32,567 nucleotides of DNA, taken from Anaerolineae bacterium (lineage in GTDB: Bacteria; Chloroflexota; Anaerolineae; B4-G1; SLSP01). This document shows, one piece after another, positions 1 to 9,200 of the stretch; position 1 is the stretch's first letter; the number at the start of each line of letters is the position of its first letter. Under the pieces are notes generated by a model. That model made no database searches. It saw only the letters and a list, made by a program, of their open reading frames with translations, and was not told where the DNA came from. The stretch spans positions 1 to 32,567 of the forward strand of contig JAPKMR010000040.1 in the NCBI GenBank assembly GCA_026645815.1, written 5' to 3'. The translations under genes were made by a program, and so were the position numbers.

Positions 1-8
1 TGTTTCAT
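1..8 (-). CDS. Possible first codons of a divergent gene leaving the window (partial)
   Basis: On the minus strand an ATG at 8-6 is preceded by GAGGGAG a few bases upstream, a good ribosome binding site, and further up by a promoter-like pair (see 36-64). Only two codons and part of a third lie inside the window, so nothing can be said about the product. It is listed because it explains the first 60 bases as the leader of a divergently transcribed gene. Confidence 0.35.
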
Positions 9-35
9 CTGTCTCCCTCGAAATGGTTTGCCTCC

Positions 36-64
36 AGTATACACTATCTATCGGCAACGCTCAA
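36..64 (-). promoter_or_regulatory. Candidate sigma-70 promoter, divergent, reading out of the window
   Basis: On the minus strand TTGAGC (64-59) and TATACT (41-36) are separated by exactly 17 bases. A GAGGGAG site and an ATG follow at 20-6. The spacing is ideal and each hexamer is close to consensus. Confidence 0.45.
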
Positions 65-126
65 GAGGGAGACTATCTTATAACGACCTCGCGGAAAACT
101 GTATAAGTGGAACCACCAATTTGGGT

Positions 127-132
127 TATAAT
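127..132 (+). promoter_or_regulatory. Candidate -10 box for the ABC exporter genes
   Basis: A perfect TATAAT lies at 127-132. No good -35 hexamer is visible at 16-18 bases upstream (about 104-109), so the promoter is only half supported. If used, transcription would start near 139, downstream of the in-frame TTG at 132. That independently favours the TTG at 165 as the start of the first ABC gene. Confidence 0.45.
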
Positions 133-164
133 TGACTCATTCCCAATTCATCCGGAGGATTGCC

Positions 165-1922
165 TTGGACCGACGCGAGTTCCGCATCGAGAACGCTTAT
201 ACCTATAACCGCAGAGGCGCCGGGAAGTGGATACTCTCCCACTTACTGCGCTATCCGCTGTGGCCTCTGCTCGCCCTCGCCGCGACAATCGCCAATAACC
301 TTGCATACAGCAACATTCAGCTCTTCGTAGGCAAAGGCTTCGATGTCATCAACAAACCGGGTTGGACTGACGACGCACTGTTGGCACTCGCGCTGGGATT
401 GGGAGCCTCGGCGCTCATCCAGGGTATCACGGGATTAGGACGCAACTCCGCAGTAGAATTTATCGCGCAGCTGTTGGAACGCGATGCGCGAGAGGAATTC
501 TATGCCGACCTGCTTGGCAAGAGCCAAACCTTCCACGGCAAACAACGCATTGGCGATATCATGGCGCGCGCCACGGATGATGTGCGCCAGCTCAATTACA
601 TGTTCAGCCCCGGCATCATGCTCATCACCGACTCGATGATGGGTCTCATCGTGCCGCTTATCTTCATCAGCACACTCAATTGGCGCCTGCTGCTCGTACC
701 GTTGCTATTCACCGCGGCATTGGCATTCACTGTCTATGACTACAACCGTCGCCTGAAACCTGTGAGTTTTGCCCAACGAGAAAGCTATGGGCAGATGAAC
801 GCCGGTTTGGCAGAAGCCGTTGCTGGGATTGAAGTGGTCAAGGCTAATACACAGGAAAGCCGTGAAGGACACAGCTTCCGCGAAAATGCACGACGTTACC
901 GCGATCATTTCGTCCGCCAGGGGATGTTGGAAGCGCGCTATCTACCGTTGCTGGTCTTCAGTGTAGCCTGGGGAGCCGCTTTTCTGCACGCGCTGCTCCT
1001 GTGGCGCGCCGGCAGCGTCAGCCTGGGGCAGGTAGTTTCCTTCATGGGGCTGTTTGGCGCGCTGCGCTTTCCCACCTTTATCTCCATCTTCAGCTTCAAC
1101 CTGGTGCAATTGGGTCTCGCTAGCGCTGAGCGCATTCTCAAGCTACTCAACACCGAAACGGAGCTCGACGAGAACGAGCGCGGTGAGGCGCATCCCATTC
1201 AAGGCGCGGTTGCCTTTGAGAATGTGTGCTTCAGCTACAACGGTAAGCCCATCCTCAAAGACATCAATTTTACGGCCCAACCAGGCGAGACGATTGCCAT
1301 TGTCGGGCAGACGGGATCGGGGAAAACCACGCTCACGCGCCTCATCAACCGCATCTTTGACGCAGATAGCGGAAGAGTGCTGGTGGATGGCATTGACGTC
1401 CGTGACTGGCAGCTGGAATCGTTGCGCTCCCAGGTCTCCACTATCGAGCAAGATGTATTCCTGTTCTCACGAACACTCGCGGAGAATATCGCCTTTGGTT
1501 GCGCCGATGCAGACCAGGGCGCTATCGAAGCTGCCGCCCGCGAGGCGCAAGCCCACGATTTCATCACCGGCTTCAATGAGGGCTATCAAACCGAAGTGGG
1601 CGAGCGCGGTGTAACGCTCTCTGGCGGGCAACGGCAACGCATCGCTATCGCCCGCGCCTTTCTGACCAATCCGCGCATCTTGATCCTGGATGACAGCACC
1701 AGCGCCATTGATAGCGCCACCGAGGACAAAATCCAGCGCGCCATGCGGCGCATCAGTCAGGAGCGCACGACTTTTTTGATCACGCATCGCCTAAGTCAAA
1801 TTCGCTGGGCCGACCGAATTCTTGTGTTGCAACACGGCACGCTGGTGGACCAGGGCACACACGACGAATTGATGGTGCGGAGTGTGGATTACCGCCGAAT
1901 CTTTGCGCGTTATGAGAATTAA
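165..1922 (+). CDS. ABC exporter half-transporter, subunit with degenerate catalytic site
   Basis: A membrane exporter subunit of the MsbA/MdlB type: an N-terminal six-helix transmembrane domain (about residues 25-310) followed by an ATPase domain. Visible motifs are Walker A GQTGSGKTT (381-389), signature LSGGQ (485-489), Walker B ending LDDSTSAID with Asp510 where the catalytic Glu normally stands, and a switch His in LITHR. The Glu-to-Asp change with an intact signature is the pattern of the degenerate-site subunit of heterodimeric exporters such as Thermotoga TM287/288. The next gene supplies the complementary pattern, so the two probably pair. Substrate unknown. The frame is open from a TTG at 132, but TTG at 165 has GGAGG six bases upstream while the first has nothing and overlaps a TATAAT; I start at 165 (585 residues). 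Confidence 0.9.
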   Translation: MDRREFRIENAYTYNRRGAGKWILSHLLRYPLWPLLALAATIANNLAYSNIQLFVGKGFDVINKPGWTDDALLALALGLGASALIQGITGLGRNSAVEFIAQLLERDAREEFYADLLGKSQTFHGKQRIGDIMARATDDVRQLNYMFSPGIMLITDSMMGLIVPLIFISTLNWRLLLVPLLFTAALAFTVYDYNRRLKPVSFAQRESYGQMNAGLAEAVAGIEVVKANTQESREGHSFRENARRYRDHFVRQGMLEARYLPLLVFSVAWGAAFLHALLLWRAGSVSLGQVVSFMGLFGALRFPTFISIFSFNLVQLGLASAERILKLLNTETELDENERGEAHPIQGAVAFENVCFSYNGKPILKDINFTAQPGETIAIVGQTGSGKTTLTRLINRIFDADSGRVLVDGIDVRDWQLESLRSQVSTIEQDVFLFSRTLAENIAFGCADADQGAIEAAAREAQAHDFITGFNEGYQTEVGERGVTLSGGQRQRIAIARAFLTNPRILILDDSTSAIDSATEDKIQRAMRRISQERTTFLITHRLSQIRWADRILVLQHGTLVDQGTHDELMVRSVDYRRIFARYEN

Positions 1923-1954
1923 CGCGCTCAACAATCAGATAAGAGGATTTCTCC

Positions 1955-3769
1955 ATGGGCTTCATTCTTGATGGTCTCGACACCGAATCCTACGACCGGA
2001 AATATAGCGATCGTGAGTTGGTGCGCCGCATCCTCAGCTATTTCCGCCCCTATACCCGGCAGATGGCGGGCGCCTCGGTACTGTTGCTGCTCAACTCCAT
2101 CACCGGTACAGGAGGTCCCATTCTCATCTCCCGCGCTATTGACATCGTCGCCGAGCGCCCCACCCTCTCCACCATCCTTCTTATGGCGGGCGGGGTGTTG
2201 CTGTTAGGCGTTTTGGGCTGGGTCTTCAACTATATCCGCCGCGCCATCACGGCGCGGGTAGTAGGTGATGTAGTGCTCACCCTGCGCGAAGATGCCTTCG
2301 ATGCCACCATCAGGCACGATCTCTCGTTCTTCGATGAACACGCCTCCGGAAAGATCGTCAGCCGGGTCAGTTCGGATACGCAAGATTTCTCCAATGTCGT
2401 CCTGTTGGTGCTCGACCTGGCAAGCCAGATCATCCTGGTCATCATCCTTTCAGTATGGCTGTTCAACATCAATGCCTGGCTCACCCTGGCGCTGCTGGGG
2501 ATGACCCCCTTCGCAGTACTTATCGCCCTGAGTTTCCGGCGTCTGGCGCGCCGCATTACGCAGCAAGCCCGTCGCATCACCGCCAAAATCAACGCACAAA
2601 TCCAGGAATCTATCAGCGGCATCGTGGTCGCCAAGAGTTTCCGGCAAGAAGCCGCCATCTATGAAACCTTCAGTCAGAACAACCGGCAGGCTTATCGCAT
2701 CGGCATACGGCGCGGGCTAACACTCAACACCATCTTTCCGGTGATGAGCATCGCCTCAGGACTGAGCATTGGCTTGCTCTTCTACCTAAGCGGGTTGGCA
2801 ACACGGGTCAGTTCGGCGGTGACGCCGGGGAACTGGTACCTCTTTATGCAAGCCGTAGGCTTCTATTGGTGGCCCATGATGAGCATCGCTTCGTTCTGGA
2901 GCCAGTTCCAGGATGGACTTTCAGCCGCGGAACGCGTCTTCGCGCTGATTGATGCTGAGCCGCGGGTGCGACAAACGGCGGCAGAGCCGGTCACGGAGCT
3001 CAACGGCGCGTTAGAGTTCCGCAATCTGTGCTTCTCCTACAACGATAGCGAAAAAGTGCTGGATGAATTCTCCCTGACGATTCAACCCCGCGAAACTATT
3101 GCGTTGGTGGGACATACAGGCGCAGGCAAGAGCAGCATCGCCCGGCTTATCACCCGCTTCTACGAGTTCCAATGCGGGGAATTGTGGGTAGATGGGCGCG
3201 ATGTACGCACGCTGGATTTGGGGGAATACCGCCACTATCTGGGACTGGTGCCGCAAGAGCCTTTCCTCTTCTCCGGGACGGTACGCGATAACATCCGCTA
3301 TGCGCGCCCCACAGCTTCCGACGATGAAGTCTGCGCTGCGGCAACTGCCATCAGCCAGGGCGAGTGGGTCACGGCCTTGACCAATGGACTAGATACGGAT
3401 GTGGGGGAACGCGGGGCGAATCTCTCAATGGGGCAGCGGCAGCTGGTGGCTTTAGCGCGAGTTGTGCTCAAGAATCCCGTTATCTTCATCCTCGATGAAG
3501 CCACCGCCAGTGTAGACCCCTTCACCGAGACGCAGATTCAGGAGGGCCTGGAAACACTCATGCGCGACCGAACTGCCATCGTCATCGCGCACCGGCTCTC
3601 CACGGTGAAGAACGCCGATCGCATCATCGTTCTCGACCACGGGCGCATCATCGAAGAGGGAACCCACACCGCACTCCTGGCGCAGGGCGGGCACTACGCC
3701 GACCTGTACAATATGTACTTCCGGCACCAAAGCCTGGAGTATATCGAGACCTTTGCGCCGGCAGCGTGA
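1955..3769 (+). CDS. ABC exporter half-transporter, catalytic-site partner
   Basis: The second half-transporter, 604 residues, starting 32 bases after the first and preceded by AAGAGG. It has a six-helix membrane domain (about 35-330) and an ATPase domain with Walker A GHTGAGKSS (386-394), Walker B FILDEATAS with the catalytic Glu515, and His in VIAHRLS. Its signature is LSMGQ (490-494) rather than LSGGQ. A canonical Walker B with an altered signature is what TM288-like subunits carry: in the heterodimer, its Walker B Glu and the partner's intact LSGGQ make the one working ATP site. Two-gene operon with the upstream subunit. Likely role is export of a lipid or amphipathic compound; the substrate cannot be read from sequence. 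Confidence 0.92.
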   Translation: MGFILDGLDTESYDRKYSDRELVRRILSYFRPYTRQMAGASVLLLLNSITGTGGPILISRAIDIVAERPTLSTILLMAGGVLLLGVLGWVFNYIRRAITARVVGDVVLTLREDAFDATIRHDLSFFDEHASGKIVSRVSSDTQDFSNVVLLVLDLASQIILVIILSVWLFNINAWLTLALLGMTPFAVLIALSFRRLARRITQQARRITAKINAQIQESISGIVVAKSFRQEAAIYETFSQNNRQAYRIGIRRGLTLNTIFPVMSIASGLSIGLLFYLSGLATRVSSAVTPGNWYLFMQAVGFYWWPMMSIASFWSQFQDGLSAAERVFALIDAEPRVRQTAAEPVTELNGALEFRNLCFSYNDSEKVLDEFSLTIQPRETIALVGHTGAGKSSIARLITRFYEFQCGELWVDGRDVRTLDLGEYRHYLGLVPQEPFLFSGTVRDNIRYARPTASDDEVCAAATAISQGEWVTALTNGLDTDVGERGANLSMGQRQLVALARVVLKNPVIFILDEATASVDPFTETQIQEGLETLMRDRTAIVIAHRLSTVKNADRIIVLDHGRIIEEGTHTALLAQGGHYADLYNMYFRHQSLEYIETFAPAA

Positions 3770-3811
3770 TCGGGGTCTAGAAGGTGAAAAACTCTTGCGG
3801 ACAACTCCCCC

Positions 3812-4897
3812 TTAACCAGCTGCCGCCTCCCCCGGATAGACCAAACCCCACTGAGCGCGGAGCTGATCCAGGGTCTCCATGATGACCAGTGTTTCATCCA
3901 ACGGCATGAGGGCGCTTTCAAGGCGTCCCTCACGCATACAGCGCGCGACCTCGTCCGCTTCATAGTTATAGCCATTTCCATGGAGTGGGAAGTGATAGTC
4001 ATTGCCGCCAGCACTCCGCAACCGTCGCCACAGGCGGTTAAGCCCCAACGCGCGCCCAAATGACTTGATGCCTGCAGGTAACCGAGAGGGGAAGTTCGCC
4101 AAGCCCTGACGCGTCAATGTCAACCGCTCCGGACGGTACATGGGAGCGTGGATATGGATAGCGCCTTTTGTGCCAAGGATGCGCGCCTCGGTAGGCGTCG
4201 TCGTCTGCACCGCGGCGGACAATACGGCAAGCTGCCCCTGCGGGTATGCAAAAATCCACGCCGATTGCTCATCTACCCCGGTCACACCCAGATGCGCTGC
4301 CCCGGTAATCAGCTGCGGCGTTCCCAGCACCATGAATGCCAGAGAGACAGGATAGATACCTACATCAAGGAGTGCACCGCCACCCAAAGCCGGGTCGAGG
4401 AGACGGCTTTGCGGATCGAAGGACGTGCGAAAGCCAAAGTCCGCCATCACCATGCGCACGTCGCCAATGACGCCTTCGGCAAGCCAACGCCGAACCTGTA
4501 CCATAGCGGGCAGATAGCGCATCCACATCGCCTCCATCAGAAACAGGCGTCTCGCCCGCGCCTCGGCAATCATCATCTGCGCTTCCGCCGCATTGAGGGC
4601 AAAGGGCTTCTCGCACAAGACAGCTTTGCCCGCACGGAGGCACAATAGCGTGTTCTCCGCGTGAAGAGTGTGTGGCGTGGCGATGTAGATGACATCCACA
4701 TCCGGGTCTTCCGCCAACGCACGGTAATCCGCGTGGCGGCGGGGGATATCGAAGGCGTGCCCGAAACGCTCCGCCGATTCTGCCGTCCGCGAGCCGACCG
4801 CCACCAGGCGAGCATCCGGCAGTACTCGCAACCCTCGCGCAAATTGCTGTGCAATCGCGCCCGTCCCCAAAATACCCCAACGTAAATTGTCAGCCAT
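3812..4897 (-). CDS. Gfo/Idh/MocA family NAD(P)-dependent oxidoreductase
   Basis: A 361-residue dehydrogenase of the Gfo/Idh/MocA family, which oxidises or reduces sugars and sugar-like diols. The N-terminal Rossmann fold shows GTGAIA (11-16), the nucleotide-contact AVGSR, and the family EKP motif (96-98). The C-terminal half has GGGALLDVGIYP (172-183), typical of the dihydrodiol or 1,5-anhydrofructose dehydrogenase-like branch, with candidate active residues Asp178 and Tyr182. The frame stays open 37 codons further upstream, into the preceding gene. ATG at 4897 is chosen because GAGGTG precedes it and the protein then begins directly with the Rossmann strand. It begins 14 bases after the corA stop, so the two are probably co-transcribed. 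Substrate unknown. Confidence 0.9.
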   Translation of the reverse strand: MADNLRWGILGTGAIAQQFARGLRVLPDARLVAVGSRTAESAERFGHAFDIPRRHADYRALAEDPDVDVIYIATPHTLHAENTLLCLRAGKAVLCEKPFALNAAEAQMMIAEARARRLFLMEAMWMRYLPAMVQVRRWLAEGVIGDVRMVMADFGFRTSFDPQSRLLDPALGGGALLDVGIYPVSLAFMVLGTPQLITGAAHLGVTGVDEQSAWIFAYPQGQLAVLSAAVQTTTPTEARILGTKGAIHIHAPMYRPERLTLTRQGLANFPSRLPAGIKSFGRALGLNRLWRRLRSAGGNDYHFPLHGNGYNYEADEVARCMREGRLESALMPLDETLVIMETLDQLRAQWGLVYPGEAAAG

Positions 4898-4911
4898 AGG
4901 CACCTCAGAAC

Positions 4912-5898
4912 TTACATCCAGGCGCGGCGGCGCATCCACAGGAACATGCCAACCGGCGCAAACGCCATTGATAACAAGACAACAATGAAAACAGGTGAAC
5001 TCGTCCACGCCGGGAAAGGAAAAGAAGGTTGGAAAAAGTTCATACCGAAGAAACCTGCCAGGAAGGAGATTGGCATGAACAACGTGGTAATCACGGTCAA
5101 CGTCTTCATGACCTCGTTCATGCGATTGCTGGTCACCGAAAGATAACTATCCAACGCGCCGCTGACCAGATCACGGAGGCTATCAATGATATCGTAGAGC
5201 CGTACCAGATGGTCGTAGACATCGCGGAAGAAAATGCTCTGTTCCGGTGGAATTGTGGCATAGCCGCCACGCGCCATCTTGTTGAGTACCTCACGTTGGG
5301 GGGCGATGATCCGCCGTAACGTGACCAGAGTGCGCTTGAGGGTGAAGATTTGCTCCAACAGGTGCGGTCCCGGATCGCCAAAGATTTGGTCCTCAATCAG
5401 ATCAATCTCGTCATCAATGGTTTCCACGGTCACCATACAGTCTGAAGCCAGTTCATCGGCGATGCGATAGAGAAGATTGCACGCGCCCTTTTGCATGTGG
5501 CGTTCATCACGGCGACATGCCTGCCACACCCGCTCCAGGGCTTCTACGGGTTGGGTATGATAGGTGACCAGGTAATTGGATCCCAGGAACACATCTAGCT
5601 CCCGGGTTTCAAGATCTTGCCACGCCTCGACGCCAATCACTACAGCTTGCAACGCCAGATAGAGGTATTGAATCCAGTCATCAATCTTGGGCGAATGTGA
5701 CTCCACCAGTGCATCATCAATCGCCAGGGGATGGAAGCCAAAGGTATCGCGTAAAACCGGCAGGCACATCTCCACAGGCGCTTGATCCAGATCTACCCAT
5801 AATACCCCCTGTACGCCGCTCAAAACCCCGGCAAAATCCTGGGGCGGCAGGTCGGACTGCAAACCGCGTTCCTGAGAATAGTAGAGAGCACGAATCAC
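4912..5898 (-). CDS. corA: CorA-type magnesium/divalent cation transporter
   Basis: An inner-membrane divalent cation channel, 328 residues. A long soluble N-terminal part of mixed alpha/beta and coiled helices (about 1-265) leads into two C-terminal transmembrane helices. The first ends in the diagnostic GMN motif (285-287, in FFGMNF), followed by a short loop, a second helix and a positively charged tail. The open frame extends 48 codons upstream, but GTG at 5898 is preceded by AAGGAGG seven bases away and gives the normal CorA length. A promoter candidate lies at 6015-6042. The downstream oxidoreductase follows closely; a functional link between them is not evident. Confidence 0.95.
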   Translation of the reverse strand: MIRALYYSQERGLQSDLPPQDFAGVLSGVQGVLWVDLDQAPVEMCLPVLRDTFGFHPLAIDDALVESHSPKIDDWIQYLYLALQAVVIGVEAWQDLETRELDVFLGSNYLVTYHTQPVEALERVWQACRRDERHMQKGACNLLYRIADELASDCMVTVETIDDEIDLIEDQIFGDPGPHLLEQIFTLKRTLVTLRRIIAPQREVLNKMARGGYATIPPEQSIFFRDVYDHLVRLYDIIDSLRDLVSGALDSYLSVTSNRMNEVMKTLTVITTLFMPISFLAGFFGMNFFQPSFPFPAWTSSPVFIVVLLSMAFAPVGMFLWMRRRAWM

Positions 5899-6239
5899 TG
5901 AACAACCTCCTTGTATCACAGGGACATTACCGTCAGTTGGCGTAATCCAAGATCCCCACGCATAAGAACACCCCAGATAAGTCCACCGGCTTAAGCCATA
6001 AATCTCTGACCCAGATACTATAAGCAAGCCTGGAATTGTCAAAAAGATGTATAAAAGTCACTTGCAAACTGCGCAAAATCGGACACAATAGGTTTATGGT
6101 GAGCCATGCAAACAATAACCTCCTGTATTCACAGGTCATGAAGCATGCAAATTTCGATCCCCTGCTTCACATTCGCCGCGCGTTGCTCGCCATCTGTTTT
6201 CACCCAAGTCTTTAATCCACATTCAGAAAGGGGTAAGAT
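5899..6239. other. Divergent intergenic region between corA and the giant secreted protein
   Basis: This 341-base stretch holds the corA leader and its promoter candidate (6015-6042). For the rightward gene there is a weak pair, TTGCAA at 6062 and CACAAT at 6084 with a 16-base spacer, leaving a leader of about 145 bases, and the site AAAGGGG just before the ATG at 6240. I see no RNA gene, no long hairpin and no repeat element here. Confidence 0.5.
6015..6042 (-). promoter_or_regulatory. Candidate sigma-70 promoter of corA
   Basis: On the minus strand a perfect TTGACA (6042-6037) is followed after 16 bases by TAGTAT (6020-6015). Transcription would begin near 6008, giving a leader of about 110 bases before the corA GTG. 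I see no obvious Mg2+ riboswitch fold in that leader. Confidence 0.55.
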
Positions 6240-9200
6240 ATGAGACGTATAGTGTTTACGGTTATGTCACTGTTAATGGTCGGGAGCATGATGTTCAGTA
6301 GCTTTGTACCTACCGCGGCGCAAAGCGCCCGGGCTTCCGAGATAGCGCCATCAAGGCAATCAGGCCAGGAAATTGCTACAACCTGCCCTACAGATCTATT
6401 CTTCTCAGAATATATTGAGGGGTCAAGCAACAACAAAGCTATAGAGATTTATAACGGAACGGGCGCGGTAGTTGATTTGAGTCAATACCGGGTGGAGCTC
6501 TATAGCAATGGAAGCAACACCCCTGGTAATAACGTGACCCTCAGCGGTACCTTAGCAGCAGGCGATGTCTATATAATTGCCAATGCAAGCGCTATGGCCG
6601 AGATTCTAGCATTAGCGGACATAACCAGTACAATCACCTATTTCAACGGCGATGATGCGCTCGCGCTGCTGCACAACGACGTCATCATTGATGTCATAGG
6701 ACAGATTGGCAACGACCCAGGCACTTTCTGGGGAACCGGAGACATCACCACAGCTGAACACACCTTGCTCCGCAAAAGCTCAGTAATGCAGGGTGATGCT
6801 GATGGCAGCGATGCTTTTGACCCCGCCGTAGAATGGGACGGTTATGCACAGAACTACATCGCCGATCTGGGAACGCACACGATTGACCCCTGTGGTTCTG
6901 GCGGCAGCTTCACCATCGCCAAATCCGCATCGGCTACCGTGGACGTCAGCGACGTATTCACCTACACCCTCGTCGCCACAAACGCTACCGGCGCGCTGCG
7001 CTCGAACGTTGTAATCACGGATAGCCTTCCCCTGAGTGCCACCGTGGGAACGATTTCCGACGGCGGCATAGCCACGGGCAACGTCGTGAGCTGGACCGTG
7101 GCCTCGCTCGCCGATGGTGTCGCAGTGACGCGCACGGTACAGGTCACCGCCCCCGATGCTGGCACCACGCTGGTCAACAGCGATTACGGCGTCTGGGCTT
7201 CAGATTGGCTCACGCGCGCTGTGGGCAGCGCGGTGAACACGGTTGTAGAGGCGCCTCTGGCTCTCGTCCCCATCGGAACCGCGCGAGGTTATGGCGCGGG
7301 CTGGACAGGTGCGATGCAGGGACAGGTCACGGTTGCTCCCGGAATGTATGGAAGTAATATTTTCGCCATTCAAGATTCCACTGGCGGAATCTACATCTAT
7401 GCAGGCTCATACGCACTGCCAGCAATGACACTTGGCGACACAGTCTTAGTCACCGGGACTTTGAAACTTTACCACGGGCTTCTTGAAGTAGACCCGGTCT
7501 CAGGTGTAGTCAACCTGGGCGCCGGCACAGTGCCCGATCCTGCGCCAACCGCGACAGGCAGTGTTGATCCAACACAAGGGCTGCTGATCGAGGTCACGGG
7601 CACAGCGACGTGGGCTTCAGCGCCGCCTGCCCCAGGCGCTGCCAACTGGACGTTCAGCATTAACGATGGCAGCGGCCCAGTAGCGGTATTTGTGGATCGA
7701 GATACTGCTATTGATATGACCGGCTACACCAGCCCAGCAGAGATGACGGTGATTGGTTTCAGCGGCAGCTACGATGCTCCGCAAATCATGCCGCGAGTAC
7801 AATCCGATATCGTGGTAGCAGCTGCACCAGACTTCACCATCGCCAAATCCGCGCCGGCTACCGTCGGTATCGGGGAAAGCTTCGCCTACACCCTCGTCGC
7901 CACGAACGATACCGGCGCAGTTCGCAACAACGTGGTCATCACGGATAGTCTGCCCCTGAGCGTGACCGTGGGAACCATTTCCGACGGCGGCACAGCCACG
8001 GGCAACGTCGTGCGCTGGGATGTGACTTCGCTTGCCGATGGCGCCGCAGTAACGCGCACAGTACAGGTCACCGCCCCTAATGCCGGTGCTACGCTGGTCA
8101 ACAGCGATTACGGCGTGTGGGCCAGCGACTGGCTCACGCGCGCCGTGGGCAGCGCAGTGAACACGATTGTAGAAGAACCGGCGCCACCCATCCTCCCCAT
8201 CTACGACCTGCAATACACCACCATTGCTGGAGGTGATGGGTGGTATCCATCGCTCTATGAAAACGAGGTAGTGACCACTACCGGCACCATCTGCGCGCTC
8301 CTTTCCAAGGGATACATCCTAACCGAGGAAGCGGGTCCCTGGCACAGCCTCTATAGCTATAGCGGCTCTGGAGCCAAGCCACAATTGGGCGGTGAATACC
8401 TGCTCCGTGGCACGTTACTGGAATACTACGGGATGACGGAATTCAGCTATCCCGGTCGGGCCTTCCAGGGCGATGGCGCCGATGTCTGCGCGCCCACGGT
8501 GGTCACCGCAGCGCAAGCGCCTTACAATAATCAGACACAGAGCGAGCCTTATGAGAGTGTCATCGTGGAATATCACGATGTCACGATTACATCCGTCACT
8601 AGCAACCGCGCCTTCTTCACCGATAGCAGCGGCGGAACCGGCGCCATCGGCAAAGATGGCTATTATCCTACCGATATCCAGGCGGGGCAGCAGTATATTT
8701 ATGTCCGCGGTCCCCTGATCTATACCTATGATGAGTACCGGGTGATGCCGCCCTCGGCGAGCGACATCCGCCTGCTCGATCTGACCGCACCCACCGTCTT
8801 CAGCACTTTGCCTGCGAATGGCGCAACCGGTGTAAGCCCTTACCAACCGCTCTACGCCACCTTCAGCGAGCCGGTTAGCCCCACCACAGTGAGTGCAGCG
8901 ACCTTCCTGGTCACGGGTCCCGGTGGCGCAGTAGCGGGGACGGTGACCTATGATGCTGCCAACAAGCAAACGACCTTTACACCCGCCGCAGCACTTACCG
9001 CTAACACTACCTATACTGCAACACTGACCGGCGGCATAGAGGACTTCTCCGATAATGCGTTGGTTCCCTACACCTGGAGTTTCACTACGGGACCGGCAGA
9101 TGTCACAGCCCCAACTGTGATTGAACGCATTCCAGATGCAGATGCAACAAATGTAGCGCTCAATGCCAACATCGTGGTCACCTTCAGCGAGAGCCTCAAA

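Noticed and set aside
3812..5008. Longer Gfo/Idh/MocA frame overlapping corA
   Set aside because: The added 37 residues are the antisense-frame reading of the corA end; ATG at 4897 starts at the Rossmann strand with GAGGTG upstream.
4912..6042. Longer CorA frame with 48 extra N-terminal residues
   Set aside because: The extra part has no family similarity and covers the promoter; GTG at 5898 has a perfect ribosome binding site.
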